DNA of 43,576 nt from MED-G82 sp964342675 (GCA_964342675.1 CAYFFR010000008.1:1-43576), one strand, 5' to 3'. Shown: positions 6,780-16,053, counted from the stretch's first letter. Program-made: numbers and translations. Notes: generated by a model not told the origin, from the letters alone.

Positions 6780-7436
6780 TTATATATCATTAAATTTTAA
6801 TGTAAGAATTTCAAATGATGCAACTTGTTGTATTAAATAATCTATTGGTAATAGATTTGGTTGTGTTCTTTTTGATTGAAGAAGAGTGATTTTATCTTTA
6901 TTAGGAGCAAGCAATATAATTTTTTTAGATTTTAGAATCTCGTTTAATGATAATGTTATTCTTGGTACATCAGGAAAACCTGAGTCGACTCTCAAAATAG
7001 GCTTAGTAGTTGATAATGCCTCCTCTCTGTTATGCATTAATGGGAAAATTGATGCGGTGTGACCATCTAAACCTAAACCTATGATAGCTAATTGATATTG
7101 ATCAATGGATTCTAATTCATCACTAATAGACAGATCATGTAGGCTGAGAATATTATTTTCATTAATATTTTTTAAATAGCTTCTAACCATGCCTTCATTT
7201 GAGAGCGGATCTGTAATTGGCACTCTTCGTTCATCAGAAAGTACAAACCTAGCTTTCTTATTAATATCACTTGATGAATTAAGAGTTTGATAAATTGGTG
7301 CAGGGGTTTTGCCACCAGATAAAATAATTGCTGATTCTCTATCTGTATTGGATGCAGATATGATTTCATCAACAACATAAAGATTGAGTTGATCTATATT
7401 CTTAAAAACTTTTAAGGATTCACTGATTTCTGTCAC
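6780..7436 (-). CDS. pgl: 6-phosphogluconolactonase
   Basis: 218 aa, DevB/Pgl type. It hydrolyses 6-phosphogluconolactone in the oxidative pentose phosphate pathway (cytoplasm). Diagnostic stretches are ILSGGKTPAPIYQTL (phosphate-binding loop), FVLSDERRVPITDPLSNEGMV, and LAIIGLGLDGHTASIFP, which holds the catalytic His. The length fits the 220-240 aa family. The start is GTG, 17 bases inside the end of queF, so it is translationally coupled. zwf and edd/eda are not in the window, so the gene is separated from its usual partners. Confidence 0.92.
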   Translation of the reverse strand: MTEISESLKVFKNIDQLNLYVVDEIISASNTDRESAIILSGGKTPAPIYQTLNSSSDINKKARFVLSDERRVPITDPLSNEGMVRSYLKNINENNILSLHDLSISDELESIDQYQLAIIGLGLDGHTASIFPLMHNREEALSTTKPILRVDSGFPDVPRITLSLNEILKSKKIILLAPNKDKITLLQSKRTQPNLLPIDYLIQQVASFEILTLKFNDI

Positions 7437-8145
7437 GATTATTTGTTATTTTTAATTTTTTCTTATAAGAACGAATAGGGTTAATATCTATTCCTCCTCT
7501 CCTAAGAAATCTCCCTAAAACAGTTAATTTATTTAACTTAAAATCATTAGCTAATTTAGAGTATATTTTCTCAATACAATCCTCATGAAAGCTGCCCTCC
7601 TCTCTAAATGACATTAAAAACTCACATATTTCTTTTGAAGGAATTGTTTTGTTCGATGTCTTAAAATAAATTGAGGCTAAATCAGGTTGATGTGTGACTG
7701 GGCAAATAGACCTAAAGGCCTTAAATGATAAAAAATTACCATGATTTAGTTGATTAATTTGATTCACTAGCTCATTAGATTTAATAGGCTCATCAAAAGA
7801 TTTCTGAGTAGATATCTTAATTCTTGTTTTGCAAGCTCTTGAAATATCATTTGATATTCTTAATAAGGCTTCTTTTGCATTCTTATAAACTTGGTTGTAA
7901 TAAGAGCCTAAATAAAGCTTTAAAGACTTTGATTCTATCGTGTTTATGCTATTTGAAGGGATGATAATTTCTAATACCTCAATAGTAGGAATTTTAGATT
8001 TATTGAGGAATGTAAACTCATATGCATTCCATATATCAAAACCATAAGATTGATTGTCGTATGTATTTCTTTTAATGGGATCAAGTATGGAAAAATTAGG
8101 TTTTGTATAAACGCTTGAGATTTTGCCTAAATGGGTTCTCTTCAC
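7420..8145 (-). CDS. queF: NADPH-dependent 7-cyano-7-deazaguanine (preQ0) reductase
   Basis: 241 aa, the long two-module (YqcD/E. coli) form, somewhat shorter than the 280-aa E. coli enzyme. It reduces preQ0 to preQ1 in queuosine biosynthesis. Visible are the NADPH motif ESKSLKLYLGSYYNQ (71-85), the catalytic Cys148 in RSICPVTHQPD, FHEDCIEKI (substrate Glu/His) and the C-terminal RRGGIDINPIRS. The start is GTG, overlapping the permease stop as GTGA. No other queuosine gene is near, so the gene seems to be in this operon by chance of packing. Confidence 0.95.
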   Translation of the reverse strand: MKRTHLGKISSVYTKPNFSILDPIKRNTYDNQSYGFDIWNAYEFTFLNKSKIPTIEVLEIIIPSNSINTIESKSLKLYLGSYYNQVYKNAKEALLRISNDISRACKTRIKISTQKSFDEPIKSNELVNQINQLNHGNFLSFKAFRSICPVTHQPDLASIYFKTSNKTIPSKEICEFLMSFREEGSFHEDCIEKIYSKLANDFKLNKLTVLGRFLRRGGIDINPIRSYKKKLKITNNRDRNQ

Positions 8146-8927
8146 TGACGTGTGCCTGTTCCCTTCTTTAAAAGATATAAAGCTAATGATCCAAAAAGTA
8201 ATATAAAAACAACTAACATAATTAAAGAAAATGAAGTTGATATATCGCTGACTCCTAACATTCCTTCTCTAAAGGTATTAACTACATATAACATCGGATT
8301 AGCTAAAGAAACATTTTGCCAAAATGGAGTCAGAACTGATATAGGATAAAAAACTCCGCCTAAATAAATTAAGGGTGTTAATACAAATGTTGGGATTACT
8401 GAAATATCATCAAAAGTATCTGCATAGATTGCGTTAAGGAATCCTAATATTGAGAAAAATATGGAAGTCAATAAAAGAACAGTAATAGTTAAAAGCGGAT
8501 TAACAATATTAAAATCTGGATAAAAGAATAAACTTACAGCATATACAATAAGACCTACCAAGACCCCTCTTGCTACACCACCAACAATAAACCCAGTAAG
8601 TATGATTAAATTGGGCATGGGTGAAATAAGAAGTTCTTCTATAGATTTTTGGAATTTAACTCCAAAAAATGAAGACACAACATTTGAATAAGAGTTTGTG
8701 ATAACTGAGAGCATTACTAAACCAGGGATCATAAATTGTATATAGTCCAGTCCTTCAATCATGGAATTTAACCTTGGTCCAATGAGGGCACCAAAGATTA
8801 CAAAATATAATGACATAGTTACTGCTGGTGGTAACAAGGTTTGTAACCATATCCTCAGGAATCTTCTGATTTCTTTAACAGACAGTGTGTATAAACCCCA
8901 ATAAATTTCTTTTGATTTAGAGTTCAT
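8142..8927 (-). CDS. ABC-2-type transporter permease (YadH-like)
   Basis: 261 aa with six predicted membrane segments. The N-terminal cytoplasmic part (LYTLSVKEIRRFLRIWLQTLLPPAVTM) and the later LGGVFYPISVLTPFWQNVSLANPMLYVVN are signatures of the YadH/ABC-2 permease branch. It forms an exporter with the ATPase encoded 2 bases upstream. The substrate is unknown; members export drugs or lipid- and glycan-linked compounds. ATG start; the stop overlaps the queF start. Confidence 0.9.
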   Translation of the reverse strand: MNSKSKEIYWGLYTLSVKEIRRFLRIWLQTLLPPAVTMSLYFVIFGALIGPRLNSMIEGLDYIQFMIPGLVMLSVITNSYSNVVSSFFGVKFQKSIEELLISPMPNLIILTGFIVGGVARGVLVGLIVYAVSLFFYPDFNIVNPLLTITVLLLTSIFFSILGFLNAIYADTFDDISVIPTFVLTPLIYLGGVFYPISVLTPFWQNVSLANPMLYVVNTFREGMLGVSDISTSFSLIMLVVFILLFGSLALYLLKKGTGTRQ

Positions 8928-8929
8928 TG

Positions 8930-9841
8930 TTATTTGACTATATCCATAAATAATTCTTCAAGCCTATTTGACTCATTTCTCATAGATGTAACATTGATGT
9001 TTTTCTTGTTAAGTTCGTCAAATAGCTGATTTATATTGTTAGGTTTATTAACAACAACTGACATGGTAGAAGAATCAATCATTTTTATCTTAAAACCATT
9101 GATTTCAGGTAATTTTTCTAGGTTTTTATCTAAATCAATAATAAAAGATTGAACATCTAACTTGCTTAATAGATTTTTCATAGAAGTATTTTCTACTATC
9201 AAGCCATGGTCTATTATGGCAATATTTTTACATAATTGCTCAGCCTCCTCCAAATAGTGTGTGGTTAAAATAATTGTGGTTCCTTTTTGATTAAGTGAGA
9301 TAATAAAATCCCAAAGTCCTCTCCTTAATTCAATATCAACTCCTGCAGTAGGTTCATCTAATATTAATAATTTAGGTTCATGAATAAGCGCTTTTGCTAT
9401 CATTAATCTTCTCTTTAAGCCACCAGATAAATGTCTAGCTTGCTCAGATCTTTTTTCCCATAACCCAAGAGTCTTTAGTATTTGTTCAGTTCTCGGTAAA
9501 GCTATCTTTTTTGGAATGCCATAATAACCTGCCTGGGTAATTACAATATCTATGACTTTTTCAAAATGAGAGAAATTTAATTCTTGCGCAACAACACCAA
9601 GGTGTCGTTTAGCCTCATTAAAATTTTTTTCAGTATCTATACCAAGTATTTTTACTTTACCTGATGTTTTGGTAACCAATGAAGAAATAATACCGATAAT
9701 GGATGATTTACCTGCGCCATTTGGTCCAAGCAAAGCAAAAAAATCTCCTTGTTGTACAGATAAATCTATTCCTTTAAGGGCTTTAACTCCTGTTGGATAT
9801 TCTTTCTTTAACCCCTTAATTTCTAATGCTAAATCATTCAC
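8930..9841 (-). CDS. ABC transporter ATP-binding protein (YadG-like)
   Basis: 303 aa. The Walker A motif GPNGAGKSS is at 39-47, signature LSGG at 138-141 and Walker B LLILDEP at about 158-164, with the TTHYLEEAEQLC H-loop region following. A C-terminal domain of about 80 aa after the nucleotide-binding domain is typical of ABC-2 exporters of the CcmA/YadG group. The start is GTG; no in-frame ATG fits the family N-terminus, and AAGGAAAATCC upstream can serve as ribosome site. It lies three bases after the transporter gene at 9845 and 2 bases before its permease partner. Confidence 0.93.
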   Translation of the reverse strand: MNDLALEIKGLKKEYPTGVKALKGIDLSVQQGDFFALLGPNGAGKSSIIGIISSLVTKTSGKVKILGIDTEKNFNEAKRHLGVVAQELNFSHFEKVIDIVITQAGYYGIPKKIALPRTEQILKTLGLWEKRSEQARHLSGGLKRRLMIAKALIHEPKLLILDEPTAGVDIELRRGLWDFIISLNQKGTTIILTTHYLEEAEQLCKNIAIIDHGLIVENTSMKNLLSKLDVQSFIIDLDKNLEKLPEINGFKIKMIDSSTMSVVVNKPNNINQLFDELNKKNINVTSMRNESNRLEELFMDIVK

Positions 9842-9844
9842 GTG

Positions 9845-11230
9845 TTAAGGATTTTCCTTTTCGTAACCATCTACTAGTAATGAGAGCATAATTCCAATTA
9901 AAAGCGATACCCACATATATTCTCCAGGACTGAAAGTTATGAAGGTAGCTATTATTAGTGCTGTAGACATTTCAGAGTTATTTTTTGGAATGGACATAGC
10001 TATGTATGCACAAGCAAAACCAGTAAGAATTAAAGTTAAAGTAAGTGCCATATCAATAAGGGGCTCCATAAGAGTAACAAAAGGTAAAAAGAAATACAGA
10101 AATGGTATCCCCATTAAATAATAAGATCCAATACCATCAAATATTGATGGCATAGCTTGTCTTCCTTGTTTCCATCTTTCAGCAACAACGACATGAACGC
10201 CTGTCCACAATGCTCCTTGAGTTGGAAAGAATGGATTGATTAATGCTCCTAAGAAATTCCTGATACCAACAGACAAATGAGATCGATTTAAATCAATAGG
10301 TAATTGCTCATCAGATCTTTGTTTTTGAGCATCTTTTAAAACTTCAGTACCTGTAACTAAGTCTCCAAATAGCAACATATACCCTATTAACACTACTGGA
10401 ATAGCATTGATATACATATCTAAATTAGGAAAGCCAATATACAAAGGAGAAGTTTTCTCTATTAGGCTCATAATTGCAGGTATTTGAAATCCCCACTCTA
10501 TATTAAAAGTTACTTCATTAAGTAGGAATGCAATTACTGCTGCGATTAGAAAACCAGGTAATAATCCTAATGAGCCTAATAAATTAAAAAATTTATTTCT
10601 CTGTGCTATTTTTTTAAAAGGGATAGAAAAAGTGGTTATAACACATAAGACTATAGCCACTGTCATCGATACAGGTTGAGATAAATAATTATCAAAATCT
10701 TTAAAAAATACTTGATAAAAGGCGGCTAGTGCAGCACCTAGAATTATTCCTGATTTTAATCCTCTCGGAATCAAATCAACTAATTTTTTACCTAGGCCAG
10801 TTATTCCCAGTATTAAAACTAGCAATGTAAACTCTATACACATAGCTGCTAAAAACTTAAAACTTTCTGGATTGTATGCGCAAAGATCTCCTTGGCAATT
10901 AACACCAAATAGACCTGCATCAGCTAAAGCAATAAAAAAAACAATTGGGACAGCTGGTGTAACCCAGCCTGCTGCCATAGGCTCACCAAAAATTATTGGT
11001 CCAGCTGAGATTAATGATCCGGCAATAAAACTCAGGGCAACAGCTTCATCAAACGTTAATCCAAGTTGCATAGCTAATGGAGCAGCTGCAAAAGCAGTTG
11101 CACCACTTATAACTAAGCCTTGGAAAAATTCACTTGACCGAAATCTAATATGTATAAATGGAATCCTTAGAGTAAATGGACCCCATTTAATTCCCCTGCT
11201 CCTATTGTTGTGTGAAGTTGTGTTATTCAT
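9845..11230 (-). CDS. NCS2/SulP-like polytopic membrane transporter, substrate unknown
   Basis: 461 aa with about 12-14 hydrophobic segments. The segment FFQGLVISGATAFAAAPLAMQLGL resembles the first helices of the UraA/NCS2 fold, and the paired short strand-helix elements (GEPMAAGWVTPAVPIV and PFFPTQGALWTGVHVV) resemble the crossed half-helices of the 7+7 inverted-repeat fold shared by NCS2, SulP and bicarbonate transporters. Typical xanthine/uracil motifs (QxxxxGx GxxRxx) are absent, so this is not an ordinary nucleobase permease. Its ATG overlaps the stop of the CoxE-like gene (ATGA). The coupling to a MoxR/VWA pair suggests that those proteins act on or with it, but that is inference. Confidence 0.65.
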   Translation of the reverse strand: MNNTTSHNNRSRGIKWGPFTLRIPFIHIRFRSSEFFQGLVISGATAFAAAPLAMQLGLTFDEAVALSFIAGSLISAGPIIFGEPMAAGWVTPAVPIVFFIALADAGLFGVNCQGDLCAYNPESFKFLAAMCIEFTLLVLILGITGLGKKLVDLIPRGLKSGIILGAALAAFYQVFFKDFDNYLSQPVSMTVAIVLCVITTFSIPFKKIAQRNKFFNLLGSLGLLPGFLIAAVIAFLLNEVTFNIEWGFQIPAIMSLIEKTSPLYIGFPNLDMYINAIPVVLIGYMLLFGDLVTGTEVLKDAQKQRSDEQLPIDLNRSHLSVGIRNFLGALINPFFPTQGALWTGVHVVVAERWKQGRQAMPSIFDGIGSYYLMGIPFLYFFLPFVTLMEPLIDMALTLTLILTGFACAYIAMSIPKNNSEMSTALIIATFITFSPGEYMWVSLLIGIMLSLLVDGYEKENP

Positions 11231-12402
11231 TTTGATAAATTCCCCATTCCGTCTTCTAAACCTTTTAATGTTAAAGGATACATTCTTTGTTCCACTAAAT
11301 CTCTAATTAAACAAACTGATGAAGTGTAATCCCAGTGCTCATCTGGAACTGGATTTAACCAAGCTACATTATCAAAATGATCACATAAGCGTTTAATCCA
11401 TATACCACCCGGTTCTTCATTCCAATGCTCAATACTACCACCTGCATTAGTGATTTCATAAGGTGCCATCGTTGCATCACCAACAAAAATTAACTTATAG
11501 TCTGGTGTATATTTATTAATAATATCCTGTACTTGAAACCTTTCTTGTGATCTTCTTCTGTTATCTTTCCAAACTGATTCATAAATACAATTATGAAAAT
11601 AATAATAATGCAAATGCTTAAACTCTGTTTTAACTGCAGAAAATAGTTCTTCACACAAACGCACAAATGGGTCCATTGATCCCCCTACATCAAAAAGCGT
11701 TATCACTTTCACGGAGTTGGTTCGTTCAGGGATCATGTTGATATCAAGAATTCCAGCATTCTTTGCTGTTGAACTAATGGTTCCATCCATATCTAGCTCT
11801 AAATCAATACCTTGTCTGGCAAATTTTCTTAACCTTCTTAAGGCCATTTTTATATTCCTTGTACCTAACTCTAAAGAATCATCAAGATTTTTATATTGTC
11901 TTTGCTCCCAAACTTTAACTGCTTTTTTATTACCCCCTGCACCTCCCACTCTGATCCCCTCGGGATTATGGCCATTATTGCCAAATGGGGATGTACCTCC
12001 TGTACCGATCCATTTGCTGCCCCCTTCATGCCTCTCTTGTTGTTCTTCCAATCTCTTCTTAAACTCCTCAAGCAATTTCTCTAAACCACCTAAAGACTTA
12101 ATTTTTTTTAGCTCTTCAGGATCAAGCTCGTTTTCAAATGCTTTTCTTAACCAATCCTCAGGAATAAGTGCTTGGAAAATATCTTCTAAAGTTTCAATGC
12201 CTTTAAAATAAATCTCAAAAGCTTTATCAAATTTATCATAGTGCTTTTCATCTTTGACCAAAACAGCTCTAGAAAGAAAATAAAAATCATCTAAATTTGC
12301 ATAAGCTAATCGATTCTCTAAAGCACCAAGCAGATCCAACAACTCACGCAATGTACACGGGACACCAGATGAACGAATAGTATGAAAGAGATTAATTAGC
12401 AT
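11227..12402 (-). CDS. CoxE-like von Willebrand factor A domain protein
   Basis: 391 aa. The N-terminal helical region (IRSSGVPCTLRELLDLLGALE) and the C-terminal VWA domain are the CoxE/DUF58-like pattern. The metal-dependent adhesion motif DVGGSM lies at 238-243, and a later FVGDATMAPYE supplies a further conserved site. A Gly-rich stretch (127-160) links a coiled, charged segment (100-126) to the VWA domain. Such proteins pair with MoxR AAA+ ATPases as metal-insertion or complex-assembly chaperones. It follows the MoxR gene by 5 bases and overlaps the transporter start by 4. The cognate client is unknown; no CO dehydrogenase or methanol dehydrogenase genes are in the window. Confidence 0.88.
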   Translation of the reverse strand: MLINLFHTIRSSGVPCTLRELLDLLGALENRLAYANLDDFYFLSRAVLVKDEKHYDKFDKAFEIYFKGIETLEDIFQALIPEDWLRKAFENELDPEELKKIKSLGGLEKLLEEFKKRLEEQQERHEGGSKWIGTGGTSPFGNNGHNPEGIRVGGAGGNKKAVKVWEQRQYKNLDDSLELGTRNIKMALRRLRKFARQGIDLELDMDGTISSTAKNAGILDINMIPERTNSVKVITLFDVGGSMDPFVRLCEELFSAVKTEFKHLHYYYFHNCIYESVWKDNRRRSQERFQVQDIINKYTPDYKLIFVGDATMAPYEITNAGGSIEHWNEEPGGIWIKRLCDHFDNVAWLNPVPDEHWDYTSSVCLIRDLVEQRMYPLTLKGLEDGMGNLSK

Positions 12403-12407
12403 GCCTT

Positions 12408-13262
12408 TTATTTTGGAGTTGTTTGTTCTCTTCTTGTCATAAAAGCTAATCTCTCTAATAGATGGACATCCTGCTCATTTTTTAATAATGCGCCATATAG
12501 TGGTGGAATAGCTTTAGTATTGTCAGCATTTTTTAATACCTGATCAGGTATTTCATCTGATAATAAAAGCTTCAACCAATCTATTAATTCTGAGGTAGAA
12601 GGTTTTTTCTTCATTCCAGGTATTTTTCTAATATCAAAGAACACATCTAATGCATCTTTTAATAATCTTTTCTTAATTTTTGGATAATGAACATTAACGA
12701 TTGCTTCCATAGTCTCTCTATCTGGGAATTGTATATAGTGGAAAAAACATCGTCTTAAAAAAGCATCAGGTAATTCCTTTTCATTATTTGAAGTAATGAC
12801 GATTAAAGGTCTCTTCTTAGCTTTAATCGTTTCACCTGTTTCATAACAGAAAAACTCCATTCTATCGAGCTCTTGTAATAAGTCATTGGGAAATTCAATA
12901 TCAGCTTTATCAATTTCATCAACTAACAAAACTACCTGATCGTCTGATTCAAAAGCATCCCATAACTTGCCTCTTTTTATGTAATTTTTTATATCTTTAA
13001 CTCTTTCATCTCCTAGCTGAGAGTCTCTTAGCCTTGTAACTGCATCATATTCATATAGTCCCTGTGAAGCTTTAGTAGTAGATTTAATGTGCCATTCTAT
13101 TAAATTCATTTTTAATGATTTAGCGACCTCAATTGCCAACAAAGTTTTACCAGTGCCGGGCTCACCCTTGATCAACAATGGTCTCTCTAATGCAATAGCA
13201 GCATTCACAGCCATGCTCAAATCATCAGTAGATACATAATCTTTTGTTCCTTTAAATTTCAT
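12408..13262 (-). CDS. MoxR-family AAA+ ATPase
   Basis: 284 aa. Walker A GEPGTGKT is at 33-40 and Walker B VLLVDEID at 111-118, followed by ELDRMEFFCYETGETIKAKKRP and the sensor-1 stretch IVITSNNEKELPDAFLRRCFFHYIQFP with its Arg fingers. This is the CoxD/APE2220 branch of MoxR ATPases, which works with VWA partners to assemble or activate enzymes. Start ATG at 13262. It lies 9 bases after the thioesterase and directly upstream of its VWA partner. Confidence 0.93.
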   Translation of the reverse strand: MKFKGTKDYVSTDDLSMAVNAAIALERPLLIKGEPGTGKTLLAIEVAKSLKMNLIEWHIKSTTKASQGLYEYDAVTRLRDSQLGDERVKDIKNYIKRGKLWDAFESDDQVVLLVDEIDKADIEFPNDLLQELDRMEFFCYETGETIKAKKRPLIVITSNNEKELPDAFLRRCFFHYIQFPDRETMEAIVNVHYPKIKKRLLKDALDVFFDIRKIPGMKKKPSTSELIDWLKLLLSDEIPDQVLKNADNTKAIPPLYGALLKNEQDVHLLERLAFMTRREQTTPK

Positions 13263-13271
13263 GTTTAATTC

Positions 13272-14123
13272 CTATTTTTTAAATTTTGATAGTTTTTCAC
13301 TTGATTTTAGAATTTTAGCAATTTGTCGACTTGTCAAAATTAAATTTTCATTTAAATCCCATATATTTACATTTTGCTCAAAATAACCGTTGATAATATC
13401 TGTAGCAGTTCCATCAATAAATAGTTTATCAGTTGTTGGTAGTTGTCTAATGTTAGTTGTAAGACTAAGAGTTGGAATCCAACCTATGGGTCCGTACTTA
13501 TTAATTGTAACCGGAGGTAAGATATCTGAAAAATAAGAAAGCATATATTGATCTGGGGTTCCACCTTCAAGCTCAATATATGCTGAGCATCTGGCTTCAA
13601 AATTACCATTAAAATCTGCTCTACTCCACCAAGCATGATCAGGATCAACCTTGATATTAAGTTGTTTTATAAAGTTAGGAGTAAATCCTTCTTTTAGATG
13701 ATCATAATTCATCACCTGGAAATCAGATTCTTTGGTTTTGTGAAAGTTATTCGGCAAAGGTGAAGGTAGATCAGAAAAGCCTGATAATTTATCAAGATCT
13801 GTGCACAATCCGTTAAATATACAAGTAGTTTTATCGTTTTGTATTAATTCAACTGCACCCATAGAAGAACCTCTACTAACTTTGATGATTTTTACTCTAA
13901 GAATTGCTTCATCATGGTCTGTTCTATCTAGATAAAATATATTTGAATTAATTGCACAAGAATGCTGTAAAACTGTTGTTAGGGCTTTATGCATTAAAGC
14001 CATGAGGTAACCTCCGTGAGGGGTAGCACCAACAGAGTAATTCTGATCTGGACGGAATTTAAACTCATTTTCTGAGATCTGTTCCAATTTGATGGCTTTA
14101 TTAAATTGTTTAAATTGCGTCAT
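13272..14123 (-). CDS. TesB-like (double hot-dog) acyl-CoA thioesterase
   Basis: 283 aa from the ATG at 14123. NYSVGATPHGGYLMALMHKAL is the first hot-dog helix with the conserved P-H-G-G-Y. The middle has RGSSMGAVELIQNDKT, and WWSRADFNGNFEAR begins the second half, typical of the thioesterase-like superfamily (PF13622-type). It should hydrolyse acyl-CoAs in the cytoplasm. The frame extends upstream to 14198, but that would overlap the divergent tatD by 29 bases, and the family N-terminus fits the later ATG. First gene of the operon running to 6316. Confidence 0.83.
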   Translation of the reverse strand: MTQFKQFNKAIKLEQISENEFKFRPDQNYSVGATPHGGYLMALMHKALTTVLQHSCAINSNIFYLDRTDHDEAILRVKIIKVSRGSSMGAVELIQNDKTTCIFNGLCTDLDKLSGFSDLPSPLPNNFHKTKESDFQVMNYDHLKEGFTPNFIKQLNIKVDPDHAWWSRADFNGNFEARCSAYIELEGGTPDQYMLSYFSDILPPVTINKYGPIGWIPTLSLTTNIRQLPTTDKLFIDGTATDIINGYFEQNVNIWDLNENLILTSRQIAKILKSSEKLSKFKK

Positions 14124-14169
14124 AATATTAGAATCAAAAATTGAATATTGTAAATGATTCAAAAATGAA

Positions 14170-14964
14170 ATGCCTGAATTCTTTGATATAGCCTGCAACT
14201 TTAGTCATAAATCTTTTTTACATAGGTTAGATGAAGTGATAGCTTCTGCTAAATCCTGTGGTGTAAAGAAATTTGCAGTGATTTCTGCAAATATTGATGA
14301 TATTGATATTGTCCGTGATCTAAAGCTTCAATATGAAGAAATCTGTGCATCAACGGCTGGTGTTCATCCTCATCATGCATCAGAATTAATGAACTGGACT
14401 CATCAAGATTTAAAAGAAATAATCTCTAAAGCAAGCCCTAATGCTATTGGAGAGACTGGCTTAGATTATTACAGGAATCTATCAACTAAAGAAGAGCAAA
14501 TCAATGCTTTTAAAATGCAAGTTCAAATTGCAATAGAATTAAACTTGCCTTTGTTTTTGCATCAAAGAGATTCCCATGAAGATTTTTATAAAATCTTAAT
14601 GGATTATAAGAATGATCTGCCTTCATTCGTAGTGCATTGCTTTACTGCAGGCCCTAAGGAGTTAAATGATTACCTAAATTTAGGCGCTTACATTGGATTA
14701 ACCGGTTGGATTTGTGATGCAAAGAGGAATCAAGAATTAAGAGAATCTATAAATGAAATTCCTATTGAAAGATTATTAATAGAAACTGATTGTCCTTATT
14801 TAATACCAAAAAATATTCATCCTAAACCAAATAAAAATATTAATGAGCCAAAGTACCTTCCTCACATTGCTAAAGAAATATCATCATTAAGGAATGAAAG
14901 CTATGATGAAATTGCTGTATCAAGCTTAAATAATGCTGAATTATTCTTTAGTAAAACAACCTAA
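14170..14964 (+). CDS. tatD: TatD-family metal-dependent hydrolase/DNase
   Basis: 264 aa. It aligns by eye with E. coli TatD from end to end: FDIACNFSHKSF at the start, where canonical TatD also lacks the HxH seen in YcfH/YjjV. It then has STAGVHPHHAS, IGETGLDYYRN, LPLFLHQRDSHEDF, VVHCFTA, YIGLTGWICDAKR and LLIETDCPYL. These supply the metal-binding His/Glu/Asp set. The protein is a cytoplasmic 3'-5' exonuclease/AP-endonuclease-type enzyme. It is divergent from the thioesterase and overlaps the end of mcr by 24 bases in a convergent arrangement. Confidence 0.95.
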   Translation: MPEFFDIACNFSHKSFLHRLDEVIASAKSCGVKKFAVISANIDDIDIVRDLKLQYEEICASTAGVHPHHASELMNWTHQDLKEIISKASPNAIGETGLDYYRNLSTKEEQINAFKMQVQIAIELNLPLFLHQRDSHEDFYKILMDYKNDLPSFVVHCFTAGPKELNDYLNLGAYIGLTGWICDAKRNQELRESINEIPIERLLIETDCPYLIPKNIHPKPNKNINEPKYLPHIAKEISSLRNESYDEIAVSSLNNAELFFSKTT

Positions 14965-16053
14965 ATCAAGACTAAATTCTTTTGCTATTTTTTTGTTATG
15001 GTCGCCTATTTTAGGAGGTGGATGTTGAACTCCTTGGGTTGTTTCAGAGAAACGAGGTGCTGGTGCTGGCTGCATATGCCCATCTATCTCAATAAAAGTT
15101 TGCCTGTCTTTAAGATGAGAATGATCGGGTGCCTCAGATAAATCTAAAACTGGAGCAACGCAAGCATCTGTATTCTCAAATATCTGCGTCCACTCATCTC
15201 TTGTTTTAGTTAGAATTCTATTAGCAATATCTTTTTTTAAATTATTCCAATTAGATTTATCCATTTGATTCTTAAACATCTCCTTATCTAAATCTAACTT
15301 ATCGATTAGAATTTCATAGAATTGCGGTTCAATTGACCCAACAGAAAGATATTTATCGTCCTTACATTTATAAGTGTCATAAAAATGTGCCCCGCCATCT
15401 AAAAGATTAGATTGTCTTTCTTCATTCCAAAACCCTGATGCTTTAAAAGCATAAAACATTGTCATTAATAAGGATGCTCCATCAACCATAGCGGCATCAA
15501 CTGTTTGACCCTTGCCGCCATTTTTAACATTTAAAATTGCAGCTAATATACCAAGTGCTAAAAACATTCCACCGCCACCATAATCACCAATGAGATTTAA
15601 TGGTGGGGGAGGATTTTCATCCTTTTTACCAATTGAATGAAGAGCACCAGTTAAAGCAATATAATTAATATCGTGGCCTGCATAGCTTGATAAAGGACCG
15701 GATTGCCCCCAGCCTGTCATTCTTCCATAAACCAAATTAGGGTTTTCTTTTAAACAGTCCTTGGGTCCAAGTCCTAGTCGTTCCATAACACCAGGACGAA
15801 AACCTTCAAAAACTGCATCTACTTGCTTAATTAGTTTCTTAATTTCTTTAATTGTATTTTTATCTTTAAGATCAGCTGTAATAGAAAGCTTTGATCTGCT
15901 CTGAAAATCTAACGAGTTGCCCGACCCTAGTTTAGATAGCCTATCAACTTTGATAACTTCTGCGCCCATATCTGCTAGCACCATGCCACAAAAAGGTCCT
16001 GGACCAATCCCAGAAAACTCAACTATTTTAATTCCTTTAAGTGGTCCTGACAT
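14941..16053 (-). CDS. mcr: Alpha-methylacyl-CoA racemase (CaiB/BaiF CoA-transferase family)
   Basis: 370 aa, family length about 360-380. The catalytic residues of the racemase are at the expected places: His127 in GHDINY, Asp157 in LIGDYGGG and Glu242 in SIEPQFY (126/156/241 in the mycobacterial enzyme). The N-terminus GIKIVEFSGIGPGPFCGMVLADMGAEVIK is the CoA-binding start of the family. It epimerises 2-methyl branched acyl-CoAs, which is required for beta-oxidation of sterol side chains and methyl-branched fatty acids. Start ATG at 16053, inside the end of the MMPL gene by 17 bases, so it is coupled. The role fits the steroid-type genes at 26-42 kb. Confidence 0.93.
   Translation of the reverse strand: MSGPLKGIKIVEFSGIGPGPFCGMVLADMGAEVIKVDRLSKLGSGNSLDFQSRSKLSITADLKDKNTIKEIKKLIKQVDAVFEGFRPGVMERLGLGPKDCLKENPNLVYGRMTGWGQSGPLSSYAGHDINYIALTGALHSIGKKDENPPPPLNLIGDYGGGGMFLALGILAAILNVKNGGKGQTVDAAMVDGASLLMTMFYAFKASGFWNEERQSNLLDGGAHFYDTYKCKDDKYLSVGSIEPQFYEILIDKLDLDKEMFKNQMDKSNWNNLKKDIANRILTKTRDEWTQIFENTDACVAPVLDLSEAPDHSHLKDRQTFIEIDGHMQPAPAPRFSETTQGVQHPPPKIGDHNKKIAKEFSLDLGCFTKE

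Noticed and set aside
10872..12211. Plus-strand open frames opposite the transporter and VWA genes (10872-11306 and 11717-12211).
   Set aside because: Proline/serine-rich or low-complexity translations without motifs, fully antisense to well-supported genes.
14124..14198. Longer start for the thioesterase.
   Set aside because: It would overlap the divergent tatD start and adds residues not expected before the family N-terminus.
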